Shown here: positions 9,776 through 17,568 of the stretch, piece after piece | Layout: the number at the start of each line of letters is the position of its first letter | How positions within the stretch are numbered: position 1 is the stretch's first letter | Made by a program: the position numbers and the translations under genes | The notes under the pieces: generated by a model | Told to the model about the DNA's origin: nothing | What the model saw: only the letters and a program-made list of their open reading frames with translations | Databases searched by the model: none | Origin: Leptospira andrefontaineae | GTDB lineage: Bacteria; Spirochaetota; Leptospiria; Leptospirales; Leptospiraceae | Assembly (NCBI RefSeq): GCF_004770105.1 | Contig: NZ_RQEY01000001.1 | Coordinates: 124,001-188,000 of the forward strand | Direction of reading: 5' to 3' | DNA length: 64,000 bases

Positions 9776-11632
9776 TTAAACCGCTTCTTTTCTTTGTTCC
9801 GAAACGACTAGATCTCCTGATTTTCTTTTTACTAATTCCTCCAACTTTTTAAGGGAAATTTTTAGATACTCGTTCGTAGGCGCACTTTTGATCCCTTGTT
9901 GTAATACCTTGATCGCCTTAGGAGTTTCATTATCTTTCAAATAACATCTAGCCAGTCTCAAGCTAGACTTTGCGTAAGTGTGATCGATGGCGAGAGAACG
10001 TTTTAATGCTCTTTTAGCCTCCGGAATATTTTCCAATTCGTAATACGCTCTTCCTAAAAGATAATGGATATGTTCGGATTCTTCTCCGCTGGTTTTGATA
10101 TACTTCTCTAAGAACTGAACGCTCTTTTCGAAATTTCTATCTCTGTAATACATTTTTCCAAGAAGGACCAAACTGTCTTTGAGAGACTCGTCCATGGAGA
10201 ATACTTCCAGAGCCTTGTCGTAAGCTACTTGGTCTTTCTTAGCTTTCGCAGCCGACTTCGCTAAAGAGAGTAAGGTTTTAGCTTTTCCAAGCTCCGGATT
10301 ACATTGGAGTGCCAGTAAAGAAACATCGTCTCCGTTTCTCATATCTCCTTTATATCTCTTGAATCTTCCGATCAAGGAACCGACTAGGTCAGCAACATAG
10401 ATCTTATCTCTTTGTTCCTCGATGGTTGATTTTTCCTGACGGATCCATTCTATAAAACGTTGGTTCCCTAACTCTTGGCGCTGTTCGTTTTTCTGTTCCG
10501 TAATACCGTCGGTTGGTAAGAATAGAATATCTCCAGGTAAGATCCTTCCGTGTTTCTCTTCGAAATTACTTCTTTCTACTTCGAAAATACCAAGAGGAAC
10601 ACCTTGGGTATCCAGCTCTTCTATCCTTCCATGGCCGTTGTGATAATGTAACATTTTTTGGTGAGCTGCATTCACATAAGAATAAGTATAATCACTATAA
10701 ACTTTCAGAATGAAAGCAGTGAAATAAGTTCCATCCGGAAGCTGTGGCCGGATGGATTCACCCAACTCGGCCAAAGTTTCGGATAGTCCCATACCAAGGG
10801 AAGTACAACGCTGGAATTGATAGTGAATGGACATTGTGACTAACGCGGCAGGAATACCATGCCCGGACACATCCACAATGATCGCAGTGATCGAGTTTCC
10901 TTGTCGGACCACATTAAAGTAATCTCCGGAAACCTCAGTCATTGGTTCATAATAAGTTCCGAAATGTAAACCGTTCCAAGGAGCGATCGTAGTCTCAACG
11001 ATCTGGCTTTGGACGTTACGGCCCATTCTCATATCCCATTCCAATTGTTTTAGGATCTGAGCTTCTCTTTCATTCGCATGGACCAAACCTTGGATCAGAC
11101 GAACGCTTGTAATTGCAAGTGCGAGCTGGGAACCGAGTGCTTCCAAGATCTCAAGATCATCTTCTCTATAAAAAAATTCAGTGTCCGATTCTACAGCGAT
11201 CGTCCCGAGGCAATCTTCTTTATACATGATAGGAACACACATAACTGCTCGAGTAGTTTCTCCCTCGTCTATGTATTCCGCGTGATGTGTTAAGTCTTGG
11301 ATAAGCAAAGGCATACGGGTCTTAAAGGTGAATCCCGAATAACCTTCGTCCTGACTTAGATCCCTACGAGGTGGAACTGTTTCTTTAAAGAAGCGAGAAG
11401 GAACCAGAAGATTTCCTTTCCACATTCTAAGAGTAGTATTATCACACTCGAAAATATCCTTACAGAGGCTTATTACGATATCGTAAAGTTCCTCTTCCTT
11501 ATCCGCGTTTGCGAATTCCTTACTGATATAAAGAAGGATATCGATCTTATTCTTCTCTGTTAAACCACCGACGACTTTCCTTGCCCCGCGGAAGTTAACG
11601 ACTTTTCTTTGCCCAAATTTGAGTTCTATCAT
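9776..11632 (-). CDS. GAF - SpoIIE-type PP2C phosphatase - TPR protein
   Basis: 618-residue cytosolic signalling protein. A GAF sensor domain spans about 30-185. A SpoIIE/RsbU-like serine phosphatase follows at about 205-410, with metal-binding motifs VSGDYFNVV, IIVDVSGHGIPAAL and FLPTDGITE. The C-terminal third (about 430-600) is a set of TPR repeats such as EHIHYLLGRAYYELENIPEA. The family dephosphorylates STAS antagonists in partner-switching systems; a STAS protein is encoded at 6399-6686, but the pairing is untested. Start ATG 11632 has AGAGGTG eight bases upstream and is preferred over the in-frame TTG at 11638. It precedes amt on the same strand, hinting that nitrogen status and this switch may be linked. 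Confidence 0.9.
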   Translation of the reverse strand: MIELKFGQRKVVNFRGARKVVGGLTEKNKIDILLYISKEFANADKEEELYDIVISLCKDIFECDNTTLRMWKGNLLVPSRFFKETVPPRRDLSQDEGYSGFTFKTRMPLLIQDLTHHAEYIDEGETTRAVMCVPIMYKEDCLGTIAVESDTEFFYREDDLEILEALGSQLALAITSVRLIQGLVHANEREAQILKQLEWDMRMGRNVQSQIVETTIAPWNGLHFGTYYEPMTEVSGDYFNVVRQGNSITAIIVDVSGHGIPAALVTMSIHYQFQRCTSLGMGLSETLAELGESIRPQLPDGTYFTAFILKVYSDYTYSYVNAAHQKMLHYHNGHGRIEELDTQGVPLGIFEVERSNFEEKHGRILPGDILFLPTDGITEQKNEQRQELGNQRFIEWIRQEKSTIEEQRDKIYVADLVGSLIGRFKRYKGDMRNGDDVSLLALQCNPELGKAKTLLSLAKSAAKAKKDQVAYDKALEVFSMDESLKDSLVLLGKMYYRDRNFEKSVQFLEKYIKTSGEESEHIHYLLGRAYYELENIPEAKRALKRSLAIDHTYAKSSLRLARCYLKDNETPKAIKVLQQGIKSAPTNEYLKISLKKLEELVKRKSGDLVVSEQRKEAV

Positions 11633-11869
11633 GGTCAAGCACCTCTACGTATCCGATTCTTTTTCTCTTTGGATTCGTTTCGCTCTACCGAGATCTTATG
11701 CAATTAGCGTACCAATTCTTCAGATCTTTATATTATGCCCAAATTATGGGTGCTGTTTCATAAAATGTTTATTATTTAAGCATATCTATATTGAGACATA
11801 CTTAGGATTTGGTGAGATATAAGGAAGAATGCTACTCTTTTAAGGCAGCAAATCTGAGATTATGTAGTA

Positions 11870-13096
11870 TTAGATTCGAATCTTTTGTCTGAATTTTCTT
11901 TTTAATCTCAAAAACCAGCTCTGCTTTTTAGAAGTTCCATGTTCCCTCAAGAAGGACTCAACCTTAGGAAACACATCGTCTTCTGCCTTCTCAGCGAGGA
12001 TCAGACAACCATGGCCATAATCGTCGCTTGATCCTTCTTCTTTAGAGATCACATGGAATTTTTTGATTTTAGTTCCTGCTCTTTCAAATACGAATCTAAC
12101 CGTATCAGGAGTTGCGATCGCGTCATTTGCGCCTGCAATAAATAGACTAGGAACAGTGATCTCTTTTTGCAGATCTATATAATCATAAAATCCGTTGAGA
12201 GAACTCATCCTCTTAGTCTCTATCCAAGACATGAATTGTTCTATCAGTCCTTCGCTGATATTTTCGATCGCATTTTTCATTACCTTCTTCACTATTCTGG
12301 GCCGAGTAGCTTTCGGGTTATAAAGTATTTGATCAATAGGAGTATAAATTTCTCCAGCCAAAGGTGCAAGCATAGAAGCACCGAACTTTAGATCCAAAAC
12401 TTTTCGAGCACGAGGGAATCTGGAAAGTAAACCGATCAAGCTTAACCCTAAATGATTCAAATTCCCCGGGCCACCCAAGGAAACAAAACTTGCGATTTTT
12501 TCTTTTTCGGATTTGGATGTGATCCCTAAATAAGAATAGAAGATCATTGCGCCCATAGAATGACCCACCCAGTTCACACGTTTACTTTCCGTTAAAGAAA
12601 GTACCTTGGAGATGATCGCAGGAACATCATATTTTACTAAATCATCAAAAGTAAAATCCTCGTATCCTCCCCTGCTTTCATGGTAGGAACTTCCCGCACC
12701 TCTCAAAGAAACTGCAAATACCTCGTAACCTCTTAGCTTTAAATAATAAGGAAGAGAATGTCTTTTATCCAAATCGATCACATATTTATTCGTAGCGATC
12801 CCATGTACGACGATCACGGGAGCAAGTTCAGGATTTGGGATGGGGGGAATATGTCTGTGTAGTGCTATATTCCATCCGTCTTTTGTTTTTGCAAAATGTA
12901 CCTCATCTGCAATATCTTCCTGGCCGTATAGGCGAGAAAACCAGTCCAATAAAACAGGATATAAAACCAGTACAGCGATCAGGAACAGGGAAAATACGAT
13001 AGCAAGAGACGATGCGAAGATTGCAAAAAATATGATCGCGAAAAACGTAGTGATCAGATAAAAAGGGCCTCTTCTATTTTTCAGGATCGCAATCAC
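11870..13096 (-). CDS. Membrane-anchored alpha/beta hydrolase
   Basis: 408 residues. Two hydrophobic helices at about 14-50 anchor the protein, and an alpha/beta-hydrolase domain follows. The oxyanion region is VIVVHGIATNKYV, and the nucleophile elbow is GHSMGA, in WVGHSMGAMIFYSYLG. The late acid and histidine are probably in FIAGANDAIATPD and YGHGCLILAEKAEDDVFP. The layout resembles lipase/esterase relatives of the poly(3-hydroxyalkanoate) synthase and gastric-lipase groups, but the substrate is unknown. The gene stands alone between divergent neighbours. No terminator is obvious in the 237-base spacer to the phosphatase downstream. Confidence 0.85.
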   Translation of the reverse strand: MIAILKNRRGPFYLITTFFAIIFFAIFASSLAIVFSLFLIAVLVLYPVLLDWFSRLYGQEDIADEVHFAKTKDGWNIALHRHIPPIPNPELAPVIVVHGIATNKYVIDLDKRHSLPYYLKLRGYEVFAVSLRGAGSSYHESRGGYEDFTFDDLVKYDVPAIISKVLSLTESKRVNWVGHSMGAMIFYSYLGITSKSEKEKIASFVSLGGPGNLNHLGLSLIGLLSRFPRARKVLDLKFGASMLAPLAGEIYTPIDQILYNPKATRPRIVKKVMKNAIENISEGLIEQFMSWIETKRMSSLNGFYDYIDLQKEITVPSLFIAGANDAIATPDTVRFVFERAGTKIKKFHVISKEEGSSDDYGHGCLILAEKAEDDVFPKVESFLREHGTSKKQSWFLRLKRKFRQKIRI

Positions 13097-13194
13097 AACA
13101 GGAGAGGATCACTGAGACAACACGAATGTCAAGTATTCCCAAACATGCTTGCCTGGATTTTTAACCGGATTAAGATGACGAAATAGTTTTTCCA

Positions 13195-13629
13195 ATGGAT
13201 AAAAAGTTAGATTACAGACTTTATCGTTCTCCCTCCGGCTGGTACAGCATGGTGATCCCGGGTCATTGGCAGAATATCGTGATCGAAGGTATTCCTGCCT
13301 TTTTTGAGGAAAATGGCTCTGGTGCCATGCAAGTTTATGCTTTCGAAAATAAAGAAGGCAGTTTCGAGCCGGAACAAGAATTAGAAAGATATCTTGCGAC
13401 CCATAAAATTGAATTCGTAAGAGAAATGGCCGCTTTCTTCGAGAACAACGAAGGTTCTAAGATTATCGCCTGTGAATTCTTAAAAGAAGATGGAAGACAT
13501 TGGATGGTCTATCTAGTCTCCGCAAAAAAAAGAATGATCTTGATCACTTATAATGGAGATGAGGAGCCTACCGAAGAATTAGCGGAACAATTGACCACCG
13601 TTGTAAGCTCCATTCGTATCCAAGAATAA
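13195..13629 (+). CDS. Small protein of unknown function (DUF3805-like)
   Basis: 144-residue soluble protein without signal peptide or membrane segment. It has a mixed alpha/beta pattern beginning YRSPSGWYSMVIPGHWQ, a short motif also seen in small stress or secretion-related proteins. It contains a WMVYLVSAKKRMILITYNG strand pair near the end. The resemblance to DUF3805 is from memory and weak. The start has little ribosome-binding sequence. The stop codon is only one base from that of the convergent FGGY kinase, so the two genes must share or lack terminators. Confidence 0.7.
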   Translation: MDKKLDYRLYRSPSGWYSMVIPGHWQNIVIEGIPAFFEENGSGAMQVYAFENKEGSFEPEQELERYLATHKIEFVREMAAFFENNEGSKIIACEFLKEDGRHWMVYLVSAKKRMILITYNGDEEPTEELAEQLTTVVSSIRIQE

Positions 13630-13630
13630 T

Positions 13631-15178
13631 TTAATCTATTCTAAGAGTGGATTGAACCGCTCTATGCCAACGTTCCAATTTTAATTCTCTGAACTTCGGA
13701 TCCATCTTAGGTTTGAAAATTTTATAACCTCTTTCTAGCTTACTCAATTCTTCCAAACTTTTCCAATAACCGGAACCGAGTCCCGCGAGATAAGCAGCAC
13801 CCGTAGCAGTCATATCAGGCTCCGGCGCACGTTTCACTTCTACATTACAAAAGTCGGCAAGACATTGTAGAAGAATATCCGACTGGGAAACTCCTCCGTC
13901 CACCATGATGGTACTTACTGGAACATTCGTGTCCTTCTTGATCCCTTCTAATATATCAAATAAAGATAATGCGATTCCTTCGAGAACCGCTCTTGCCACA
14001 TGTCTTCTATGAGTCGCGAGAGATAATCCGAATACGGAAGCCTTTGCATTCGGATTAAAATGAGGATATCTCATACCGGAAGCAGTCGGAACGAAAATCA
14101 CTCCTTCCGTGTCGCTTGTTTGAGAAGCAAGTTCGTTCAAAACTTTTGGGGTATCAGAAAGACCAATTCCTTTTCCAAGCCAATCGATGAGAGTTCCTAC
14201 AGTGCCAGTAAAACCTTCTAACATATAAGTCGGTTTTCCGGAGAGCCTCCAGGCAACCAGAGGAAATAAACCTCTTTTAGAAAGTTTAGGCTTATCTCCC
14301 ATATTCATGTCTACGAAAGCGCCTGAACCCTGGGAAATTTTAACTCCACCTTTGTCGAAACATGCATGTCCGAATAAGGCAGCCATCTGATCTCCGACCA
14401 CAGCTCGGATAGGAATTCCAGCACCGAATAAAGAAGGGTCGGTAACACCAAAATCAGCAGCCGTATCTTTTACATTCGGAAAAATTTTCGTTGGAATATT
14501 GAAGATACCGCAAAGAGGAGCATTCCATTGTAATTGGAAAGGATTGAACATACCTGTTACTGTTGCATTAGAAGGATCACTAATATGTTCTTTTCCTTTG
14601 GTGAGTTTGTATACGAACCAAGTGTCCAATGTACCAAAAAGTATCTCTCCCTTCTTTGCTCTTTTTCTAAGTTCAGGATTTTTATCGAATACCCATTTCA
14701 AACGAACGGAGGCATGATCCGTAGTAAACTTTAACATATAAGTTGCGATCAACATTGGATTGCCGGTGATTGTTCCGAGAATCCTGGAAACAAATTGGAT
14801 CACTTTCCAGATCTTATTTGAGTTCATCTCTGTGGAAGTTTTGCCTGCTCTTACATCCGCCCAACTGATCAGTTTAGTTAAAGGTTTACCTGTTGATTTA
14901 TCCCAAAGAAGAAAAGATCCTCTTTGGTTGCAGATCCCAAGTGAATCCACATTTGCCGCTTGGAACTTTTTGTTCTTAAAAGTTTTTTTGAGAATGGAAA
15001 CGAGTGCCTGCCAAAGTTTTTCAGGGTCATGCTCTAAAGCGCCAGGCTCGCTCACGATCGGAGGGGTTTTTTCGTATTGGCGAGAAACTATTCTGCCCTT
15101 CTTATCGAATAAGATAGCTCGGATCCCGCTTCCACCGCTATCGATAGAAAGAATATATTTTTCTTTTAAGGCAGCCAT
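13631..15178 (-). CDS. FGGY-family carbohydrate kinase, glycerol-kinase-like
   Basis: 515 residues in the actin-like two-domain FGGY fold. Glycerol kinase features are visible: [60 protein letters not shown], and near the end [15 protein letters not shown] and [11 protein letters not shown]. The phosphate-binding loop reads [16 protein letters not shown], where true GlpK has DQGTTSSRAI. That change, and the absence of the usual EFRQ-type sequence, leave room for another polyol or sugar as substrate. No glpF or glpD is nearby. It should phosphorylate its substrate with ATP in the cytosol. The gene is convergent with 13195-13629. Confidence 0.83.
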   Translation of the reverse strand: MAALKEKYILSIDSGGSGIRAILFDKKGRIVSRQYEKTPPIVSEPGALEHDPEKLWQALVSILKKTFKNKKFQAANVDSLGICNQRGSFLLWDKSTGKPLTKLISWADVRAGKTSTEMNSNKIWKVIQFVSRILGTITGNPMLIATYMLKFTTDHASVRLKWVFDKNPELRKRAKKGEILFGTLDTWFVYKLTKGKEHISDPSNATVTGMFNPFQLQWNAPLCGIFNIPTKIFPNVKDTAADFGVTDPSLFGAGIPIRAVVGDQMAALFGHACFDKGGVKISQGSGAFVDMNMGDKPKLSKRGLFPLVAWRLSGKPTYMLEGFTGTVGTLIDWLGKGIGLSDTPKVLNELASQTSDTEGVIFVPTASGMRYPHFNPNAKASVFGLSLATHRRHVARAVLEGIALSLFDILEGIKKDTNVPVSTIMVDGGVSQSDILLQCLADFCNVEVKRAPEPDMTATGAAYLAGLGSGYWKSLEELSKLERGYKIFKPKMDPKFRELKLERWHRAVQSTLRID

Positions 15179-15236
15179 TGAACTCTCTCCAATTTTTTAC
15201 TGAGGTAGAATCCTTTAGGATTCGGCTGCGTCAATA

Positions 15237-15258
15237 AAAAAGCCGCCATGAAGGCGGC
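15237..15258 (-). terminator. Intrinsic terminator of the host-attachment-family gene
   Basis: On the minus strand GCCGCC pairs with GGCGGC (six GC pairs, loop of five), followed by TTTTTATT. It begins 27 bases after the stop codon at 15285 and isolates that gene from the kinase downstream. Confidence 0.8.
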
Positions 15259-15284
15259 CTTAATAGCATCGACTCGAATGGATC

Positions 15285-15713
15285 TTAAGCTTCGCTTACA
15301 AGCACACTCTTAAGATGGTTCATCAAATTGGATTCTCTTTCATGCACGATATCTTTAGGCATCTTATGATAGATCTTTTCTCTAGACTTCTCGTCAAGTT
15401 TGCCTAGGATCATTCCCATAAAGCCGGGTTCGGAAACCAAAATAAAATTGGAGAAAGAATCCTTCTTTCTTTCCAAATTCATAAAATCGCTAAGTTTACC
15501 AGCAAACGCCGCTGCTACTCTCTTTTTCGGTTCATGAAAAAAATCAAAATCGGATCTGGAAGCTTGGCCTGCTCCAGTGACTAGATCCGAATTTCTGAGT
15601 CGGCCCTCGGGATTCTCCATCATTTGCACCAGCTTCAAACCGTTAGTCGGTCCTTGGTATTCGAAAATTTTTGCCTCGCTTCGGTTTGCAACCACCACCC
15701 ATTTTTTCTTCAT
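15285..15713 (-). CDS. Host-attachment-family protein (PF10116-like)
   Basis: 142-residue cytosolic protein matching the 'protein required for attachment to host cells' family. It opens KKWVVVANRSEAKIFEYQGP, the usual first strand of that family, followed by a line reading MENPEGRLRNSDLVT. The central part has the helix FAGKLSDFMNLER and the strand FILVSEPGFMGMILG. The family folds like archaeal release-factor/baeRF domains and, despite its name, has no firmly proven role. It is a monocistronic gene with its own terminator. The 407-base spacer on its other side is shared with the heme operon, so its expression might be influenced by the palindromes there. Confidence 0.8.
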   Translation of the reverse strand: MKKKWVVVANRSEAKIFEYQGPTNGLKLVQMMENPEGRLRNSDLVTGAGQASRSDFDFFHEPKKRVAAAFAGKLSDFMNLERKKDSFSNFILVSEPGFMGMILGKLDEKSREKIYHKMPKDIVHERESNLMNHLKSVLVSEA

Positions 15714-15990
15714 ACTTTACCCTCCTACATGAAACTCTCCGACACCGAAAGGATCGGAATTCGGCCCAATAGTTTTAACCCAAGTACAAGGACCTATCAA
15801 TTACTTTTCCCAAAACCTACCTCTTTTAAGAATTAGAAAAACGAAATATACTTTCTGTAACAAAGTGGAATCTCTCTAAATCGAAAATTGTTCTGAACAT
15901 AAGCCAGTCTGCAGATAAATATCAATCTTAGAAGCCGCCAGAATGCCTGACTTTTCGAGAATTCTTTGGTGGACTTTTCCACATTGCTTC

Positions 15991-16005
15991 TGAGAATTGT
16001 TCTCA
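15991..16005. promoter_or_regulatory. Fur-box-like palindrome 1
   Basis: TGAGAATTGTTCTCA has arms pairing at six of seven positions around one central base, the 7-1-7 layout of Fur boxes (consensus TGATAATNATTATCA). It lies 8 bases upstream of TTGACA at 16013, before the heme operon. Confidence 0.6.
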
Positions 16006-16039
16006 TTCTTGGTTGACAGATTCCAGGAGGTTTTGATTT

Positions 16040-16054
16040 TGAGTTTTAGACTCA
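16040..16054. promoter_or_regulatory. Fur-box-like palindrome 2
   Basis: TGAGTTTTAGACTCA is again a 15-mer with six of seven arm positions paired. It is placed where a repressor would cover the promoter of the operon starting at 16121. Confidence 0.55.
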
Positions 16055-16092
16055 TTTCAGAACCTAAATATAGAAAACATGACTCCTACTAA

Positions 16093-16108
16093 TGAGAATT
16101 GAGTCTCA
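16093..16108. promoter_or_regulatory. Fur-box-like palindrome 3, abutting the ribosome-binding site
   Basis: TGAGAATTGAGTCTCA has five-base perfect arms (TGAGA/TCTCA). It ends just before the AGGAG of the first lipoprotein, whose ATG is at 16121. The 11-mer ATTGAGTCTCA recurs at 49615-49625. Confidence 0.5.
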
Positions 16109-16120
16109 ACAGGAGAAAAC

Positions 16121-16873
16121 ATGAAACGGAACACAACTAAGACGCTATTGACGATGATTCTAGGAATATCCTTCTTAATGAATTGCGACCAAGGCTCGAA
16201 AGAGTCGAACGCTGCACTTGTACTCGGAGCTCTAAACAGCGCCTGTGTAGATGCTGCAGTGGCAGATGACGAGATCGCAGAAACAGCAATCACTGCAGGG
16301 ATCAACACTTTCCAATTGATCTCCATCCCAACTGCAGGTGCGGCAAGACATATCCGGATAGAAGGAGCCCTGACTCAAGCGCTAAGTGGGCATGGAACTA
16401 TTTACTTGGCTACCGGATATACCGACGGTCTGGCAGGAACTACTAGCACACCTACTACCGCTGCAGGTGACGGAAGACTCGTAGTGAACATCTACCAAGG
16501 TGGACCAATGGTTTACTCAGGTTATTCTGCAACAACAGCTTACGGAACAGATGATGGAACAGCAACTTCAGGTCTAGGTGGAACAGGTGAAAGTCTTTTC
16601 AAATCTTTTGCAACGACTGCAAGCGATGTTTGTTTCGATATCAGCGCGGACACCACTCCTAAACTTACAGTTTGGGGAAGCGGATACAAAGGTGCAAACT
16701 GTAAGAAGAGATGTACCCTTAACGAGTCCAACGCGATTATCAATAAAGCGGATTGGCCAAACGGTGCCGGTATCGGTTCCACTGGCAGCACTAGCACATA
16801 TTACAAGACCGGTAGCTCTGCTTCCGGAGTAACTGCGACTAAGGTAGCAACTTATAGTACTACTGCGCTTTAA
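16121..16873 (+). CDS. Lipoprotein at the head of the heme operon, unknown function
   Basis: 250 residues with a signal peptide ending in ISFLMNC, so Cys22 is the likely lipid anchor. The mature protein is rich in Gly, Thr, Ala and Ser and has few charges. It contains a run of apparent beta strands (GRLVVNIYQGGPMVYSGY) and six or so cysteines, including the cluster ANCKKRC. It does not look like the HmuY-like protein that follows, though both are small secreted beta-rich lipoproteins. A strong AGGAG precedes the ATG, and iron-box-like palindromes sit upstream, so it is probably the most highly expressed gene of the operon. A surface heme- or hemoprotein-binding role is inferred from position only. 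Confidence 0.75.
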   Translation: MKRNTTKTLLTMILGISFLMNCDQGSKESNAALVLGALNSACVDAAVADDEIAETAITAGINTFQLISIPTAGAARHIRIEGALTQALSGHGTIYLATGYTDGLAGTTSTPTTAAGDGRLVVNIYQGGPMVYSGYSATTAYGTDDGTATSGLGGTGESLFKSFATTASDVCFDISADTTPKLTVWGSGYKGANCKKRCTLNESNAIINKADWPNGAGIGSTGSTSTYYKTGSSASGVTATKVATYSTTAL

Positions 16874-16879
16874 AAATTT

Positions 16880-16920
16880 TAGGCGGTCTTTGTTCGGCCG
16901 CCTACTGTAATTATTATTTT
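16880..16920 (+). terminator. Possible partial terminator inside the heme operon
   Basis: TAGGCGG (16880-16886) pairs with CCGCCTA (16898-16904) around 11 bases, and a T-rich tail ends in TTATTATTTT. It lies between the first lipoprotein and the HmuY-like gene. It could lower downstream expression relative to the first gene, or protect its 3' end. Confidence 0.6.
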
Positions 16921-16941
16921 TTGAAGAAGGGGGATTCGATA

Positions 16942-17568
16942 ATGAAAGCAGTATATTCAATTTTCATTATTCTCATAGCAACTTTAACCGTTTTCTGCGG
17001 GCCTAGCACCGGAGGAGACGATGGTCTTGCGATTTTAGCCGCATTGGAAGAAGGCGGTGGAGGATGTATCAAGGCCCCTGGCAATACAACCACAACCGGT
17101 TCCGGAACTTTTACAACCAGAGTGAATGCAACTGCAAGTAATTGCTGGGCTTATATAGACCTAAAAGCCGGCGGAGTAGAAACTACACAGTCCGGTACCT
17201 GGGATCTAAAATTTAAAAGATTCGTAATAGGTACAAACAGCGGAACGAGCGGCTCCGGAAACGGTGGCTCTTGTTTTAATGCAGGTGATACAAACCTTGC
17301 CGCTGTAACCGGAGGAGATTGTACTCCGGAAGTAGACGATCTCATGTCACAAACCGGAGGAGGCGGATTCGGAACAGCGACTGAAGATGCAAGCCCTGCT
17401 CTCTGGGATTGGTACGATTACAACGGAACCACTCATATTCTTTCTCCGAAATCAAGAGGATACTTGATCCAAGGGTCAGATGGTTCCTTTTTCGGATTAG
17501 AGGTAACTGATTATTACGACAATGCAGGCACCAGCGGATTTCCTACTTTTACCTGGAAGAACCTTTGA
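16942..17568 (+). CDS. HmuY-like heme-binding lipoprotein
   Basis: 208 residues. The signal peptide ends in LTVFC, giving a lipidated Cys near position 20. The body matches the HmuY family of heme-scavenging surface lipoproteins: WAYIDLKAGG, then SGTWDLKFKRFVIGTNSGTS, then the glycine-rich GSGNGGSC. The C-terminal SPKSRGYLIQGSDGSFFGLEV fits the closing strands. Proteins of this family take heme from host hemoproteins and pass it to a HmuR-type TonB receptor, which is the next gene. The ATG at 16942 follows AAGGGGGA by seven bases. Its stop TGA overlaps the ATG of the receptor gene (TGATG), implying coupled translation. HmuY is best known from Bacteroidota. Confidence 0.8.
   Translation: MKAVYSIFIILIATLTVFCGPSTGGDDGLAILAALEEGGGGCIKAPGNTTTTGSGTFTTRVNATASNCWAYIDLKAGGVETTQSGTWDLKFKRFVIGTNSGTSGSGNGGSCFNAGDTNLAAVTGGDCTPEVDDLMSQTGGGGFGTATEDASPALWDWYDYNGTTHILSPKSRGYLIQGSDGSFFGLEVTDYYDNAGTSGFPTFTWKNL

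Larger units (their letters stand above)
15714..16120. other. Divergent control region of the heme uptake operon
   Basis: This 407-base non-coding stretch contains three Fur-like palindromes near its right end (15991, 16040, 16093). A TTGACA at 16013-16018 and a TATAGA near 16069 are candidate promoter elements but are too far apart to form one promoter. The left half, upstream of the minus-strand gene, shows nothing clear. Confidence 0.55.
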
